DNA from: Iodidimonas sp. SYSU 1G8
Lineage (GTDB): Bacteria; Pseudomonadota; Alphaproteobacteria; SMXS01
Direction of reading: 5' to 3'
Assembly: GCF_039655775.1 (NCBI RefSeq)
Contig: NZ_JBBYXJ010000001.1
Span: 1,532,001-1,596,000 of the forward strand
Length of the DNA: 64,000 nt
The translations under genes were made by a program, and so were the position numbers. Numbering within the stretch: position 1 is the first letter of the stretch; every line of letters begins with the position of its first letter. The notes below the pieces were generated by a model. That model saw only the letters and a list, made by a program, of their open reading frames with translations. It was not told the origin of the DNA and ran no database searches. Shown here piece by piece: positions 27,768-36,063 of the stretch.

Positions 27768-28217
27768 ATGCACGTTAAGTCTATCCTGCGTCCCCTCTGT
27801 CTTGCCGTCGTGTTGCTGACGGCGTTCCATTCCGGGGCAAACGCTGAAACCGAACCGCGCAAAAGCATCGAGCTCGTCACAGGCGGCCCAGCCGAGGTTG
27901 AGAGCGGCTCGTTCGCCGGCCGCGACGATGCCACCTACGCGGTCAAGGCGAGCAAGGGCGAAAAGCTCATCATCGAGCTGAAGGCCAGGAACAGCAGCAC
28001 CTACTTCAACCTCACGGCACCCGGTGCCGAGGAAGCGATGCATATCGGTTCGATCCAGGGAGAGCGCTTCGACGGCGTTCTGCCGTCCGATGGAGAATAT
28101 CTGGTCATGGTGTACATGATGCGCAACGCCGCCCGCCGTAACGAGAAGACCGACTATACCATCAGCTTCCAGCTGGTGCCCGCCGCCGCGAAGTCCGGCC
28201 CCGCCACCGGGCCGTGA
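27768..28217 (+). CDS. Secreted PPC-like beta-sandwich protein
   Basis: A 149-residue exported protein. Signal peptide at residues 1-26 (LCLAVVLLTAFHSGANA). The mature part has FAGRDDATYAVKASKGEKL, STYFNLTAPGAEEAMHIG and VYMMRNAARRNEKTDYTI. The RNAARRNE block and fold pattern are typical of a widespread family of small periplasmic proteins similar to pre-peptidase C-terminal domains; the role is unknown. ATG 27768 follows AGGGA. Its stop overlaps the GTG start of the M13 peptidase by 4 bases (GTGA), so the two are translationally coupled, suggesting it assists that peptidase. Confidence 0.78.
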   Translation: MHVKSILRPLCLAVVLLTAFHSGANAETEPRKSIELVTGGPAEVESGSFAGRDDATYAVKASKGEKLIIELKARNSSTYFNLTAPGAEEAMHIGSIQGERFDGVLPSDGEYLVMVYMMRNAARRNEKTDYTISFQLVPAAAKSGPATGP

Positions 28218-30292
28218 GACCAGCGATGTTCAGGCTTGCGCGAGGGTACCTCACATTCATGCTGACTACGGCCCTGTTCGCGGGAGTGCCTTCCACGTCA
28301 TCAGCATCGCCGGATCAAGCGCCTGACGGAAAGCCCCTGCTCGGCAAGTGGGGCATCGAAACCCTGGAGTTTTCATCCGCGGTGAAGCCGGGGAATGATT
28401 TCTATCGCTATGTCAACGAGGACTGGCTGAAAACCGCCAAACTGCCGGAAGGTTTTCCAACCTACGATTCCATGACTCAGGCCTATCTGCGCACGGAACG
28501 ACAACTCACGGATCTGATTGGGGGCATTGCGTCAGGAACCCCAACGCCCGGATCGCCCGAAGCGCAGATTGCCGCCGCCTATCGCAGCTATACCGACATG
28601 GCTCGGCGTAACGCCCTCGGCGAGAAGCCTCTGGAGGCGGGCCTGGCGCAGATTGCCGCCCTCGAGAGCGCGGAGGATGTCGCGCGGCAGATGGCGAAGC
28701 CATTTAATGCGACAGTCATCGGCATTGACGTCATGACGGATTCAGGGAATCCGCAGCGCTACATCATCGGCGCGCGGCAATCAGGCCTTGGCCTGCCGGC
28801 GACCGACTATTACCTGGATGATGGCGAACCCTTCGCCGGCCATCGCATCGCGTACCGGGACTATATCGAGGCTTCACTGCGCCGGGCCGGCATCGACCGG
28901 CCGCGCGAGCGGGCCGACGCGGTTCTGGCGCTGGAGACCCAGATCGCCAAGCTCCAGTGGTCGCCCGCGGAAATGCGCGATCCGGTCCGGATGTACACGC
29001 TGATGCCGGTGGCCGACCTGGACAAGTTTGCCCCCGAATTCCCCTGGACTGCCTATCTCGCGGAAAAGCGGTTCAGCGACCAGAAGACCATCGTGATCGG
29101 CACGGACACGGCGGTGCAGAAACTGGCCCGGCTGTTTGCCCGGACGCCCATCGACACATGGCGTTCCTATCTGATGTTCCATCACATCGACGACCTGGCG
29201 CCCCTGCTGTCGCAAGAGTGGGAACAGGCGCATTTCGCTTTCCATAACACAAGGCTGCTCGGTATTGCGTCCCAGCGTCCACTGGACGTGCGCGGCATCC
29301 AGTTCGTCAGCCAGGTCCTGGCCGAACCCTTGGGACAGGCGTATGTGGCCCGTTATTTTCCGCCTGAAAGTCGCGCCCAGATGGACCGCATGGTGCAGCA
29401 TCTGAAGGCGGCCTACCGTGAGCGCATCACGGCATTGACCTGGATGGATGATCAGACCCGGGCCGAGGCGTTGGCCAAGCTGGAGAAAGTCGTCTCTCAC
29501 GTGGGCTATCCCGAGAAATGGCGGGACTTCTCGGCCCTGACGCTCGACCCGGCCGACCTCGTGGGCAACCTTCGCCAGATCGTCGAGTTCGAGGCCGCTG
29601 ACGCCCGCGCCACTCTTAAGGAGACCCGCCGCGACTGGCAGTGGCCGCTGGCGCCCCAGGAAGTCAATGCGGGCTACATGGCCGACTTCAATTCCATCAC
29701 TTTCCCGGCAGCGATCCTGCAACCTCCCTATTTCGACCCCAACGCCGACCCGGCCGTGAATTACGGCGCGATCGGCGCGGTCATCGGCCACGAGCTTGGC
29801 CACGGGTTCGACGACCAGGGCAGCCGGTCCGATGGCGACGGCAAACTGCGCGACTGGTGGACCAAAAAGTCGCGGGACCAGTTCGGCAAGCGCACGGCGG
29901 CGCTTGTGAAACAGTACGATGCCTTCTCGCCCATCGAGGGCATGAACGTGAATGGCAGCCTGACCCTGGGCGAGAACATCGGCGATCTGGGCGGCGTTTC
30001 GGTGGCGCATCACGCGTATCGCAATTTCGCGAAGGAGGAGTATGGCGGCGATCCGCCGGTTCTGGACGGACTAACCGGCGATCAGCGCTATTTCCTGGCC
30101 TGGGCGCAGGCATGGCGGACGATCACCACGCAGGACATGCTCCGGCAACAACTGCTGTCGGACCCACACAGTCCGGCTGAATACCGGGTCAATGGCGTCG
30201 TCCGCAATATTGACGCCTGGTACGACGCGTTCGGCGTCAAGGAAGACGACGCGCTCTATCTCCCGCCATCGGAGCGTGTCTCGATCTGGTAG
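28214..30292 (+). CDS. M13 (neprilysin-like) zinc metallopeptidase
   Basis: A 692-residue oligopeptidase of the PepO/neprilysin family. An N-terminal hydrophobic segment (YLTFMLTTALFAGVPSTSSA) directs export to the periplasm. The N-domain begins VKPGNDFYRYVNEDWLK; the catalytic domain has NAGYMADFNSITFPAAIL, the zinc motif IGHELGHGFDDQG and the third-ligand motif GENIGDLGG. It should cut short peptides. GTG 28214 overlaps the upstream stop; ATG 28226 is an alternative start. A 12-pair hairpin follows the stop. Confidence 0.93.
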   Translation: MRPAMFRLARGYLTFMLTTALFAGVPSTSSASPDQAPDGKPLLGKWGIETLEFSSAVKPGNDFYRYVNEDWLKTAKLPEGFPTYDSMTQAYLRTERQLTDLIGGIASGTPTPGSPEAQIAAAYRSYTDMARRNALGEKPLEAGLAQIAALESAEDVARQMAKPFNATVIGIDVMTDSGNPQRYIIGARQSGLGLPATDYYLDDGEPFAGHRIAYRDYIEASLRRAGIDRPRERADAVLALETQIAKLQWSPAEMRDPVRMYTLMPVADLDKFAPEFPWTAYLAEKRFSDQKTIVIGTDTAVQKLARLFARTPIDTWRSYLMFHHIDDLAPLLSQEWEQAHFAFHNTRLLGIASQRPLDVRGIQFVSQVLAEPLGQAYVARYFPPESRAQMDRMVQHLKAAYRERITALTWMDDQTRAEALAKLEKVVSHVGYPEKWRDFSALTLDPADLVGNLRQIVEFEAADARATLKETRRDWQWPLAPQEVNAGYMADFNSITFPAAILQPPYFDPNADPAVNYGAIGAVIGHELGHGFDDQGSRSDGDGKLRDWWTKKSRDQFGKRTAALVKQYDAFSPIEGMNVNGSLTLGENIGDLGGVSVAHHAYRNFAKEEYGGDPPVLDGLTGDQRYFLAWAQAWRTITTQDMLRQQLLSDPHSPAEYRVNGVVRNIDAWYDAFGVKEDDALYLPPSERVSIW

Positions 30293-30316
30293 GGACACGG
30301 CCTCTTCGACAGAAAA

Positions 30317-30344
30317 GAATACCCCGCCTTCTGGCGGGGTATTC
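30317..30344 (+). terminator. Intrinsic terminator after M13 peptidase
   Basis: GAATACCCCGCC-TTCT-GGCGGGGTATTC, a perfect 12-pair stem 25 bases after the stop; the T-tract is poor (AGTTTG). Confidence 0.7.
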
Positions 30345-30499
30345 AGTTTGAGGCAATGTGGGAAATGCCGGACGAACCCGCCCTACTGAACCGAGCGAAA
30401 TGTCCCCGCTTCGTCGAACCGGCATGAAAAGAGGTGGTCTTTCCATCCCGCGTGTACGTGCGCAGCACCTCGTAGCCATGCTTGCCGTTGGTGAAGGGC

Positions 30500-30976
30500 T
30501 TATTTCGGCGCCGTGTCACCTTCCTCCGCTTTGGGCAGGAACAGATCGTTGGTTAGTTCCTTGTCGTCCCGCAAGGCAACAGCCTCGCCGCAGAACTCGG
30601 TGAGATGATCGGCGTTCTCGGCGGCATAGATGCCCATGGCCGCGCCCAGATGAACCATCAGACTGTTTTCCAGATGGTGCCTCTGTTCGGGCGAGATTTT
30701 GCCGTCGTCTTCGGCGGGTAGCAGAGTGGCGAGTACCCCGCCCAACCTGTTTTCATCCACCGTGACCTCATGACACAGGGCGCTCGCTGTCGCATTGTAA
30801 GCGGCCCATAGCAGTTTGGGGCGTTGTTCCTCGGTCAGTGTCGGCGCCATCGCCTGATCGAGCCATTTCCAGGCCGCTTCCTGACGGCGGGCGGCATCGG
30901 GCGCCTGGGCGATGGCGGTAGAGGCGAACAGAAAAACGCCGGCCGCAGCCGCTGCGTAACGGATCGTGGCTTTCAT
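30500..30976 (-). CDS. Secreted hypothetical protein
   Basis: Family not recognised. A 158-residue product with signal peptide (AAAAAGVFLFASTAIAQA). The mature protein is mostly helical by composition, with two Cys (ALCHEVTV and TEFCGEAV) that could form a disulfide, and blocks WKWLDQAMAPTLTEEQR and QRHHLENSLMVHLGAAMG. ATG 30976 has AGGGGA 6 bases before it, the best of three nearby ATG/TTG codons. It lies 11 bases after the next secreted protein gene on the same strand; both probably act in the periplasm. Confidence 0.7.
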   Translation of the reverse strand: MKATIRYAAAAAGVFLFASTAIAQAPDAARRQEAAWKWLDQAMAPTLTEEQRPKLLWAAYNATASALCHEVTVDENRLGGVLATLLPAEDDGKISPEQRHHLENSLMVHLGAAMGIYAAENADHLTEFCGEAVALRDDKELTNDLFLPKAEEGDTAPK

Positions 30977-30987
30977 GATCATTCCCC

Positions 30988-31545
30988 TCAATTCCCGAAT
31001 TCGCGCGCGGTCCAGTTGGGCGCATAGCCCTTACCGTCCTTGTAGCAGGTGCGCTGCCAGCGATAGCAGATGACCCCTGGGGTCGGGCTGTACTGACCGC
31101 CCCGATCATCGTAGGAAGGACGATCGCGATAGCGATACTCATCATACCGGTCATACTCGCTGTGCCGCTTGTCCGACGAGGCCGCCGCCGCGATGGCGCC
31201 GAGAACCACGGCCGCGCCGACCACAGCGGCCGCCTTGGCGCCGCTGTTGTTGCCGCTGCTTCCACCCTGCCAGTTGCCCATATCCACGTTGCGCACCCTG
31301 CCGTCGTTGACCCGGCAGGTGAAGTAGGCCCGGCCGCCGCGGCCCTGCGCGTAACCGGTGACATTGTACTTGTCGCGGCCGATCTGATCGACATTGATGC
31401 CGCTCGTGTCATAGGCGCCGCGGTCGCGGACGGCGTTCTTGCACATTTCACGGGCGTCGCGCGGACTGTACTGCGCCTGAGCCGGCGTGGTGACGCCCGC
31501 CATGGCGAGCGACGCGGCGACAGCAGCCGCCATCAATTTGTTCAT
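30988..31545 (-). CDS. Secreted protein with glycine-zipper-like hydrophobic segment
   Basis: A 185-residue exported protein of unknown function. Signal peptide MNKLMAAAVAASLAMAGV then AQAQ. A first region with Cys pair (REMCKNAVRD, AYFTCRVNDGRV) is followed by a linker, an Ala-rich hydrophobic stretch AAAVVGAAVVLGAIAAAASS, a Tyr/Asp/Arg-rich low-complexity segment and a C-terminal CYRWQRTCYKDGKG. GGGAGG lies 6 bases before ATG 31545. First gene of a two-gene unit with 30500-30976. Confidence 0.72.
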   Translation of the reverse strand: MNKLMAAAVAASLAMAGVTTPAQAQYSPRDAREMCKNAVRDRGAYDTSGINVDQIGRDKYNVTGYAQGRGGRAYFTCRVNDGRVRNVDMGNWQGGSSGNNSGAKAAAVVGAAVVLGAIAAAASSDKRHSEYDRYDEYRYRDRPSYDDRGGQYSPTPGVICYRWQRTCYKDGKGYAPNWTAREFGN

Positions 31546-31645
31546 TGGATCCCTCCCGATGGTCAGAGTTTGATCGTGCCCGATAACTACGTGGAGCGCT
31601 TACACTTTTTCGTGAAATTGGTGCAGGAAGGATGAAAGGGTCGCA

Positions 31646-34003
31646 TCACGGCGAGCGGCGCGTCGCGGCGGCGGTGCGCAACACTCGCGACAGTGCGTCG
31701 ATCGAATAGGGCTTCTGCAGCAACTCGAATCCATGGGACCCGTGTTCGGCCAGCACGTGGCTGTAACCGCTGGTCAGCACGACAGGCAACCGGGGATAGA
31801 GACGGCGAATTTCCTTGGCGAGATCGATCCCGTTCATTCCCGGCATCACGACATCGGTGAACACGACATCGAACCGTGCCACGCCTGCCGCCAGTTCGGC
31901 CAGCGCTTCGCGGGCATCCACGGCCAGGACCGTCTCGTATCCCATCTCGCCCAGGGTCTGGGTGGCGAACGCGCCGACATCCACATTGTCTTCGACAACG
32001 AGCACGCAAGCGCCATCGCCGTCGACCGGCAGTTCGCCCGGTGCCGCTCGTGCAACCGCGTCGGGACGCGGGGCACGCGGCAGATAGAGAGTGAATGTGG
32101 TGCCAACGCCCGGCTGGCTCTCGACCTGGACCTCTCCGCCCGATTGCTTGGCGAAGCCAAAGACCTGCGACAGACCCAGCCCGGTGCCGTGACCGACCCC
32201 TTTCGTGGTGAAGAAAGGTTCGAAAATCTTGTCCATCATCTCGGGCGCGATCCCCTCGCCCGTATCGGCGATGGAGACGGCGACATATTCCCCCGGAACA
32301 GCGGGATGGGCCCGCATCGCCGGAATGACGTCCGCCGCCCGCACCGACAGCGTCAACCACCCACCCGCGCTCATGGCGTCTCGTGCGTTGACCGCCATGT
32401 TGATCAGCGAGGTATCGAACTGGGTGGGGTCGGCATCGATGAAACACGGCTCGTCCGGCAAGCTGGTTTCCAGGTGGATATGCGGGCCCGTCAGGGTGCG
32501 CATCATGTCGGCCAGCGCGAGAAGGGCGACACCCGCGTCGAATACTTCCGGCTTCAGCGCCTGGCGCCGAGCGAAGGCCAACAGTTGGCCTGTCAGATTG
32601 GTGGCGCGGATCGCCGTTTCAGAGATGGCGTCAATATAGCGTTTGCGGCGGTCCTCTGACAGATCTGGACGCCGCAGCAGGTCGACGGAACCACGGATCA
32701 CCGTCAGCAGATTGTTGAAATCATGGGCGACCCCGCCGGTCAGCTGGCCCACCGCTTCCAGCTTCTGCGATTGACGCAGCTGCTCTTCGGCCTGGCGAAG
32801 AGCCTCCGCCTGCTGGCGCTCTTCGGTAACGTGCCGACCATAGGCATAGACCAGGTCGCCCTCGTGCGACGTGTGCCACGAAAACCAGCGGGGCGTCCCA
32901 TCGCGGTGACGGAAGCGGTTCTCGAAATTACTGAGGTCGTGACTGGCGATCGCCGCCACCAGCGCATTGGCGGAGGCCGCCGCATCGTCCGGCCAGATGA
33001 ACTCCAGATAGCTTCGGCCGATCACCTCGTCCTCCGCGTGCCCCAGAATGGTGTGCCAGGCTGGGTTCACCGCACGAAAGATGCCCTCGCCATCGACAAC
33101 CACCAGAATGTCGCGTGAGTTCCGCCAGACGCGGTCGCGCTCGGCGGTTCGGGCCGCCAGCTGCGCCCCTTGCTCCTTCTGTTCGGTAATGTCGCGGGCA
33201 CTCGCATAGAACTTGTCGTCCTCGGGTACCGCCACCCAGGAAAGCCAGCGCCACCCGCCACCTTTCATCCGGTAGCGGTTCTCGAACCGCAGGACGGGTT
33301 CCCCTCTTTTCAGAACGGCGAACCCTTCATAGGTCGCCTCGAGATCATCCGGGTGGACGAGATCGAACAGCGGTGTCCTGGAGAGTTCCTCGTGGCTCCA
33401 CCCCAGCACGGTCTGCCATGCCGGATTGCTGCTCTCGAACATGGCCTTCCGGTTGAGGACGCCCAGAAGGTCGGGGCTGACCTCCCAGGTCCGGCCACGA
33501 TCCCTCGCGCGCTCGACGACCTGACGTTCCAGATCGGCGTTGAGATCGCGCATGCGGGCTTCGCTGGCTTGAAGCGCCTGCTCGGCATGGCGACGACCGG
33601 ACACGTCATTGAACAGAACGGCGACATGCCGATCTTTGGGCTCGCCGACGCGGTAGGCGTAGACCTCGAACCACCGTCCCAGCGACCCGGCGTGGTTCTC
33701 GAACCGGATCGCCTCTCCGGTAAGGGCGACGCGGCCATAGGTTTCGAACCAGTGAGCCTCATGATCCGGAGCGAATTCCCGCATGCGGCGTCCCGCGGCG
33801 TTCTTCATGCCGGTCTGGCCCTCGAAGGCCGGATTGACCTCGATGAAACGATAGTCCGCCGGAACGCCGGCCGCATCGAACAGCATCTCGATGACGCAGA
33901 ATCCGGCATCGATGGACGCCACCAGACCGCGGTACCGTTCACCAAGGTCCAGCAATTTCCTGGCAAGATGCGCCGCAGTACGCTCAGGCACCGGATCAGG
34001 CAA
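31646..34003 (-). CDS. PAS-domain hybrid sensor histidine kinase with receiver
   Basis: A 785-residue cytoplasmic two-component sensor without membrane segments. There are at least three PAS domains (around ASIDAGFCVIEMLFD, FDLVHPDDLEATYEGF and VNPAWHTILGHAEDEVIG), then a dimerisation/phospho-acceptor region with AVGQLTGGVAHDFNNLL, an ATPase domain (NMAVNARDAM, GTGLGLSQVFGFA), and a C-terminal receiver with phospho-acceptor Asp in VVFTDVVMPGMNG. No cognate response regulator is adjacent. The start appears to be TTG 34003, with GAGG 5 bases upstream; GTG 33991 is the alternative. The 155 bases upstream hold no gene. Confidence 0.9.
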   Translation of the reverse strand: MPDPVPERTAAHLARKLLDLGERYRGLVASIDAGFCVIEMLFDAAGVPADYRFIEVNPAFEGQTGMKNAAGRRMREFAPDHEAHWFETYGRVALTGEAIRFENHAGSLGRWFEVYAYRVGEPKDRHVAVLFNDVSGRRHAEQALQASEARMRDLNADLERQVVERARDRGRTWEVSPDLLGVLNRKAMFESSNPAWQTVLGWSHEELSRTPLFDLVHPDDLEATYEGFAVLKRGEPVLRFENRYRMKGGGWRWLSWVAVPEDDKFYASARDITEQKEQGAQLAARTAERDRVWRNSRDILVVVDGEGIFRAVNPAWHTILGHAEDEVIGRSYLEFIWPDDAAASANALVAAIASHDLSNFENRFRHRDGTPRWFSWHTSHEGDLVYAYGRHVTEERQQAEALRQAEEQLRQSQKLEAVGQLTGGVAHDFNNLLTVIRGSVDLLRRPDLSEDRRKRYIDAISETAIRATNLTGQLLAFARRQALKPEVFDAGVALLALADMMRTLTGPHIHLETSLPDEPCFIDADPTQFDTSLINMAVNARDAMSAGGWLTLSVRAADVIPAMRAHPAVPGEYVAVSIADTGEGIAPEMMDKIFEPFFTTKGVGHGTGLGLSQVFGFAKQSGGEVQVESQPGVGTTFTLYLPRAPRPDAVARAAPGELPVDGDGACVLVVEDNVDVGAFATQTLGEMGYETVLAVDAREALAELAAGVARFDVVFTDVVMPGMNGIDLAKEIRRLYPRLPVVLTSGYSHVLAEHGSHGFELLQKPYSIDALSRVLRTAAATRRSP

Positions 34004-34158
34004 CGGCGCCTCGCTTACGGGACATGATGGGGAATGCGTCTCTGATTGCCACGGCGCTAGGATAGACGGCTCGGTTACGTCGAGGAAGCAATACCCGGAG
34101 ACGGCGTCGCCTCTCCGTCAACTTTCGTACCGAGATACCGTTCCCGTCGGCGACGCGC

Positions 34159-35007
34159 CTAACGAAAATAGAAGTCGGGCGCGGGCGCGCGGTTCGGCAT
34201 CACGGCGATGGTCTCGTCCACCTCCCGATACCAGACCGCGTCGAACAGGCGCTGCTCCAGCCTGTCGAGACGATCGGCGATGGCCGGGTCCGCGCGCCCG
34301 GTCGCGAACTGATCCGGTGCGTCGAACCACAGTTCGGCAATCCCGTCCCACAGCCCGTAGAACGCATCGCGCCGCGTCCTGCCCTCCGGCGTGAAGGCTT
34401 CCGAGTCCGGCGGGAAGAATCCGGTCATCACATCGAGGGTCGTGCGGAAATTAAGAATATGCCCGCGCAGCCCCGGCAGGCTGGCGACCAGCGCGGCATG
34501 AACGCCGCTCCAGCATGCCCGGAACTCCTCGGGAGACATATCGGGCCGGCGCCGGGCGAACTGAACCAGCTTGAACAGCTTGCGTTCAGGGCGGCGCACC
34601 GGCACCGAGACATGTTCATCGACCTGAAACTGGAAGGGAGAGCCGTTGTAGAGATGATCACCGTCGCCGCCGACCTCCTTCACGCGTGGGTCGAAATCGA
34701 GACCATTCGGCCCCGCTCGATCGCGGGCCGGGCTCTTGCCGGCCAGATAGTCGGGCAGGCTGTCGAACATCAGCTGACCCCAGCCATCCCACATGTCGTC
34801 AAAGCCCTCCGGTTCCCCGCGGACGATCTGGTTGGACAGCGGGCCAAGGCTCTCGCGCACCGAACGGTTGGCCGTGACGTTGAGGATATAGCCCCGGATA
34901 CCGGGCAAGCGGCGACCGAACGAGTTGTGATAGCCCACATGCGCGGCACGGTATTCATCGTGCGTCAGGCGGGCATTGCGGCGAACGAAACCGAAAACCT
35001 TGAGCAT
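34159..35007 (-). CDS. EthD domain-containing protein, tandem copy 1
   Basis: A 282-residue protein with two ferredoxin-like EthD units. Unit 1 begins MLKVFGFVRRNARLTHDEY with GYHNSFGRRLPGIRGYI; unit 2 begins KLVQFARRRPDMSPEEF with GVHAALVASLPGLRGHI. EthD proteins act in ether, dye or aromatic breakdown, or as monooxygenase partners; the exact role is unknown. ATG 35007 follows GGGAGG; earlier in-frame starts extend into its neighbour. It is 11 bases downstream of a related gene and shares its ending MPNRxPAPxFYxR, so the pair arose by duplication. Confidence 0.82.
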   Translation of the reverse strand: MLKVFGFVRRNARLTHDEYRAAHVGYHNSFGRRLPGIRGYILNVTANRSVRESLGPLSNQIVRGEPEGFDDMWDGWGQLMFDSLPDYLAGKSPARDRAGPNGLDFDPRVKEVGGDGDHLYNGSPFQFQVDEHVSVPVRRPERKLFKLVQFARRRPDMSPEEFRACWSGVHAALVASLPGLRGHILNFRTTLDVMTGFFPPDSEAFTPEGRTRRDAFYGLWDGIAELWFDAPDQFATGRADPAIADRLDRLEQRLFDAVWYREVDETIAVMPNRAPAPDFYFR

Positions 35008-35018
35008 GGCGGCCTCCC

Positions 35019-35894
35019 TCAGCGGTAGTAAAAAGCGGGCGCGGGATCGCGGTTCGGCATCACGACGATGCTCTCGTCGACCGCCACCCACCAGACCGCT
35101 TCGAACAGATAGCGCTCCAGCGCGCAAAGCGCCGGGTGCAGGCGCGGCGCCGCGCGGCCGGCGGCGAAATCGTTCAGGTCGCCGAGCCATAGCTCGCCCG
35201 CGCCGTCCCATGATCGGGTGAAGTCCCGGCGCCACGCTCGTCCGTCCGCTGTATAGCGCCAGTCATCATCGGGATAGACGCCTCGCAACGCCGCGTCCTC
35301 GTCGGGATCGCGCAGATTGAGCGTGTAGCCGAGAAGCCCGTTCATGGTCGCCGCCAGCGCGGCGTGCTCGAGCAGGCCGCGTCGGAACTCGGCCTCGGTA
35401 AGTGACGGATTGCGCCGGAAGAACTGGACCAGCTTGGCGAGCCGGCGCTCGGGCCGCTCGACTGGCAGGATGACCAGTTCCTCGACGGCGACCGGTACCG
35501 AGCGGTAGCGGTCGGCTTGCCCCGGCGCCGGATCGAACAGGAACGGGCCGTCCTGCGGCGTCCGGTCCGGGTCGATCACGAGCCCCTCGGCGGTGGCCCG
35601 CGTCGCCTCGGGCTCGCGCGAGGCGCGCCAGGTCTCGGCGCTGTCCAGCCACATGGCGGGAAATCCATCCCACGCGCCGGCAAAATCGGCGGGCTGATTC
35701 CGGACCAGGTCACCATGCAGCGCGCCCAACGCGTCCGCGGCGCCGGCCTCGGTCTGGATATTGACCAGGTAGCCGCGCAGTCCGCGCATGCGCCGCGAAT
35801 GACCGGCGTGATAGCCGATCAGTCCGGCACGAAACTCGTCGCGGCTCAGCGCCGCGTTACGCTTCAGGAACGCGAAAATCTTGAACACGGCCAT
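35019..35894 (-). CDS. EthD domain-containing protein, tandem copy 2
   Basis: A 291-residue paralogue of the next gene. Unit 1 is AVFKIFAFLKRNAALSRDEF with GYHAGHSRRMRGLRGYLVN; unit 2 is KLVQFFRRNPSLTEAEF with EHAALAATMNGLLGYTLN. The C-terminus MPNRDPAPAFYYR matches copy 1. Start ATG 35894 lies only 2 bases after GGGGAGG, so GTG 35888 (two codons on, 8 bases from the site) may be the true start. First gene of the EthD pair; probably an operon. Confidence 0.82.
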   Translation of the reverse strand: MAVFKIFAFLKRNAALSRDEFRAGLIGYHAGHSRRMRGLRGYLVNIQTEAGAADALGALHGDLVRNQPADFAGAWDGFPAMWLDSAETWRASREPEATRATAEGLVIDPDRTPQDGPFLFDPAPGQADRYRSVPVAVEELVILPVERPERRLAKLVQFFRRNPSLTEAEFRRGLLEHAALAATMNGLLGYTLNLRDPDEDAALRGVYPDDDWRYTADGRAWRRDFTRSWDGAGELWLGDLNDFAAGRAAPRLHPALCALERYLFEAVWWVAVDESIVVMPNRDPAPAFYYR

Positions 35895-36063
35895 ATCCTC
35901 CCCAGGACCATCATTCCACAGCGGCACGCGGCGCGCGAGGAGGGAGTGAGCGCCGGGCGGACTTGAAGACGTCATACCCGCTCCCTACACTCGCGCCGTG
36001 CAAGTCACCGCCCTCGCGCCATGATGGCCCATCCGGGCATGGCGACCGCGACGGAGCAAAATC

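Noticed and set aside
30358..30603. A plus-strand 81-codon frame after the M13 peptidase terminator.
   Set aside because: It has no ribosome-binding site, an unnatural Arg/Pro-rich composition, and overlaps the minus-strand secreted protein gene.
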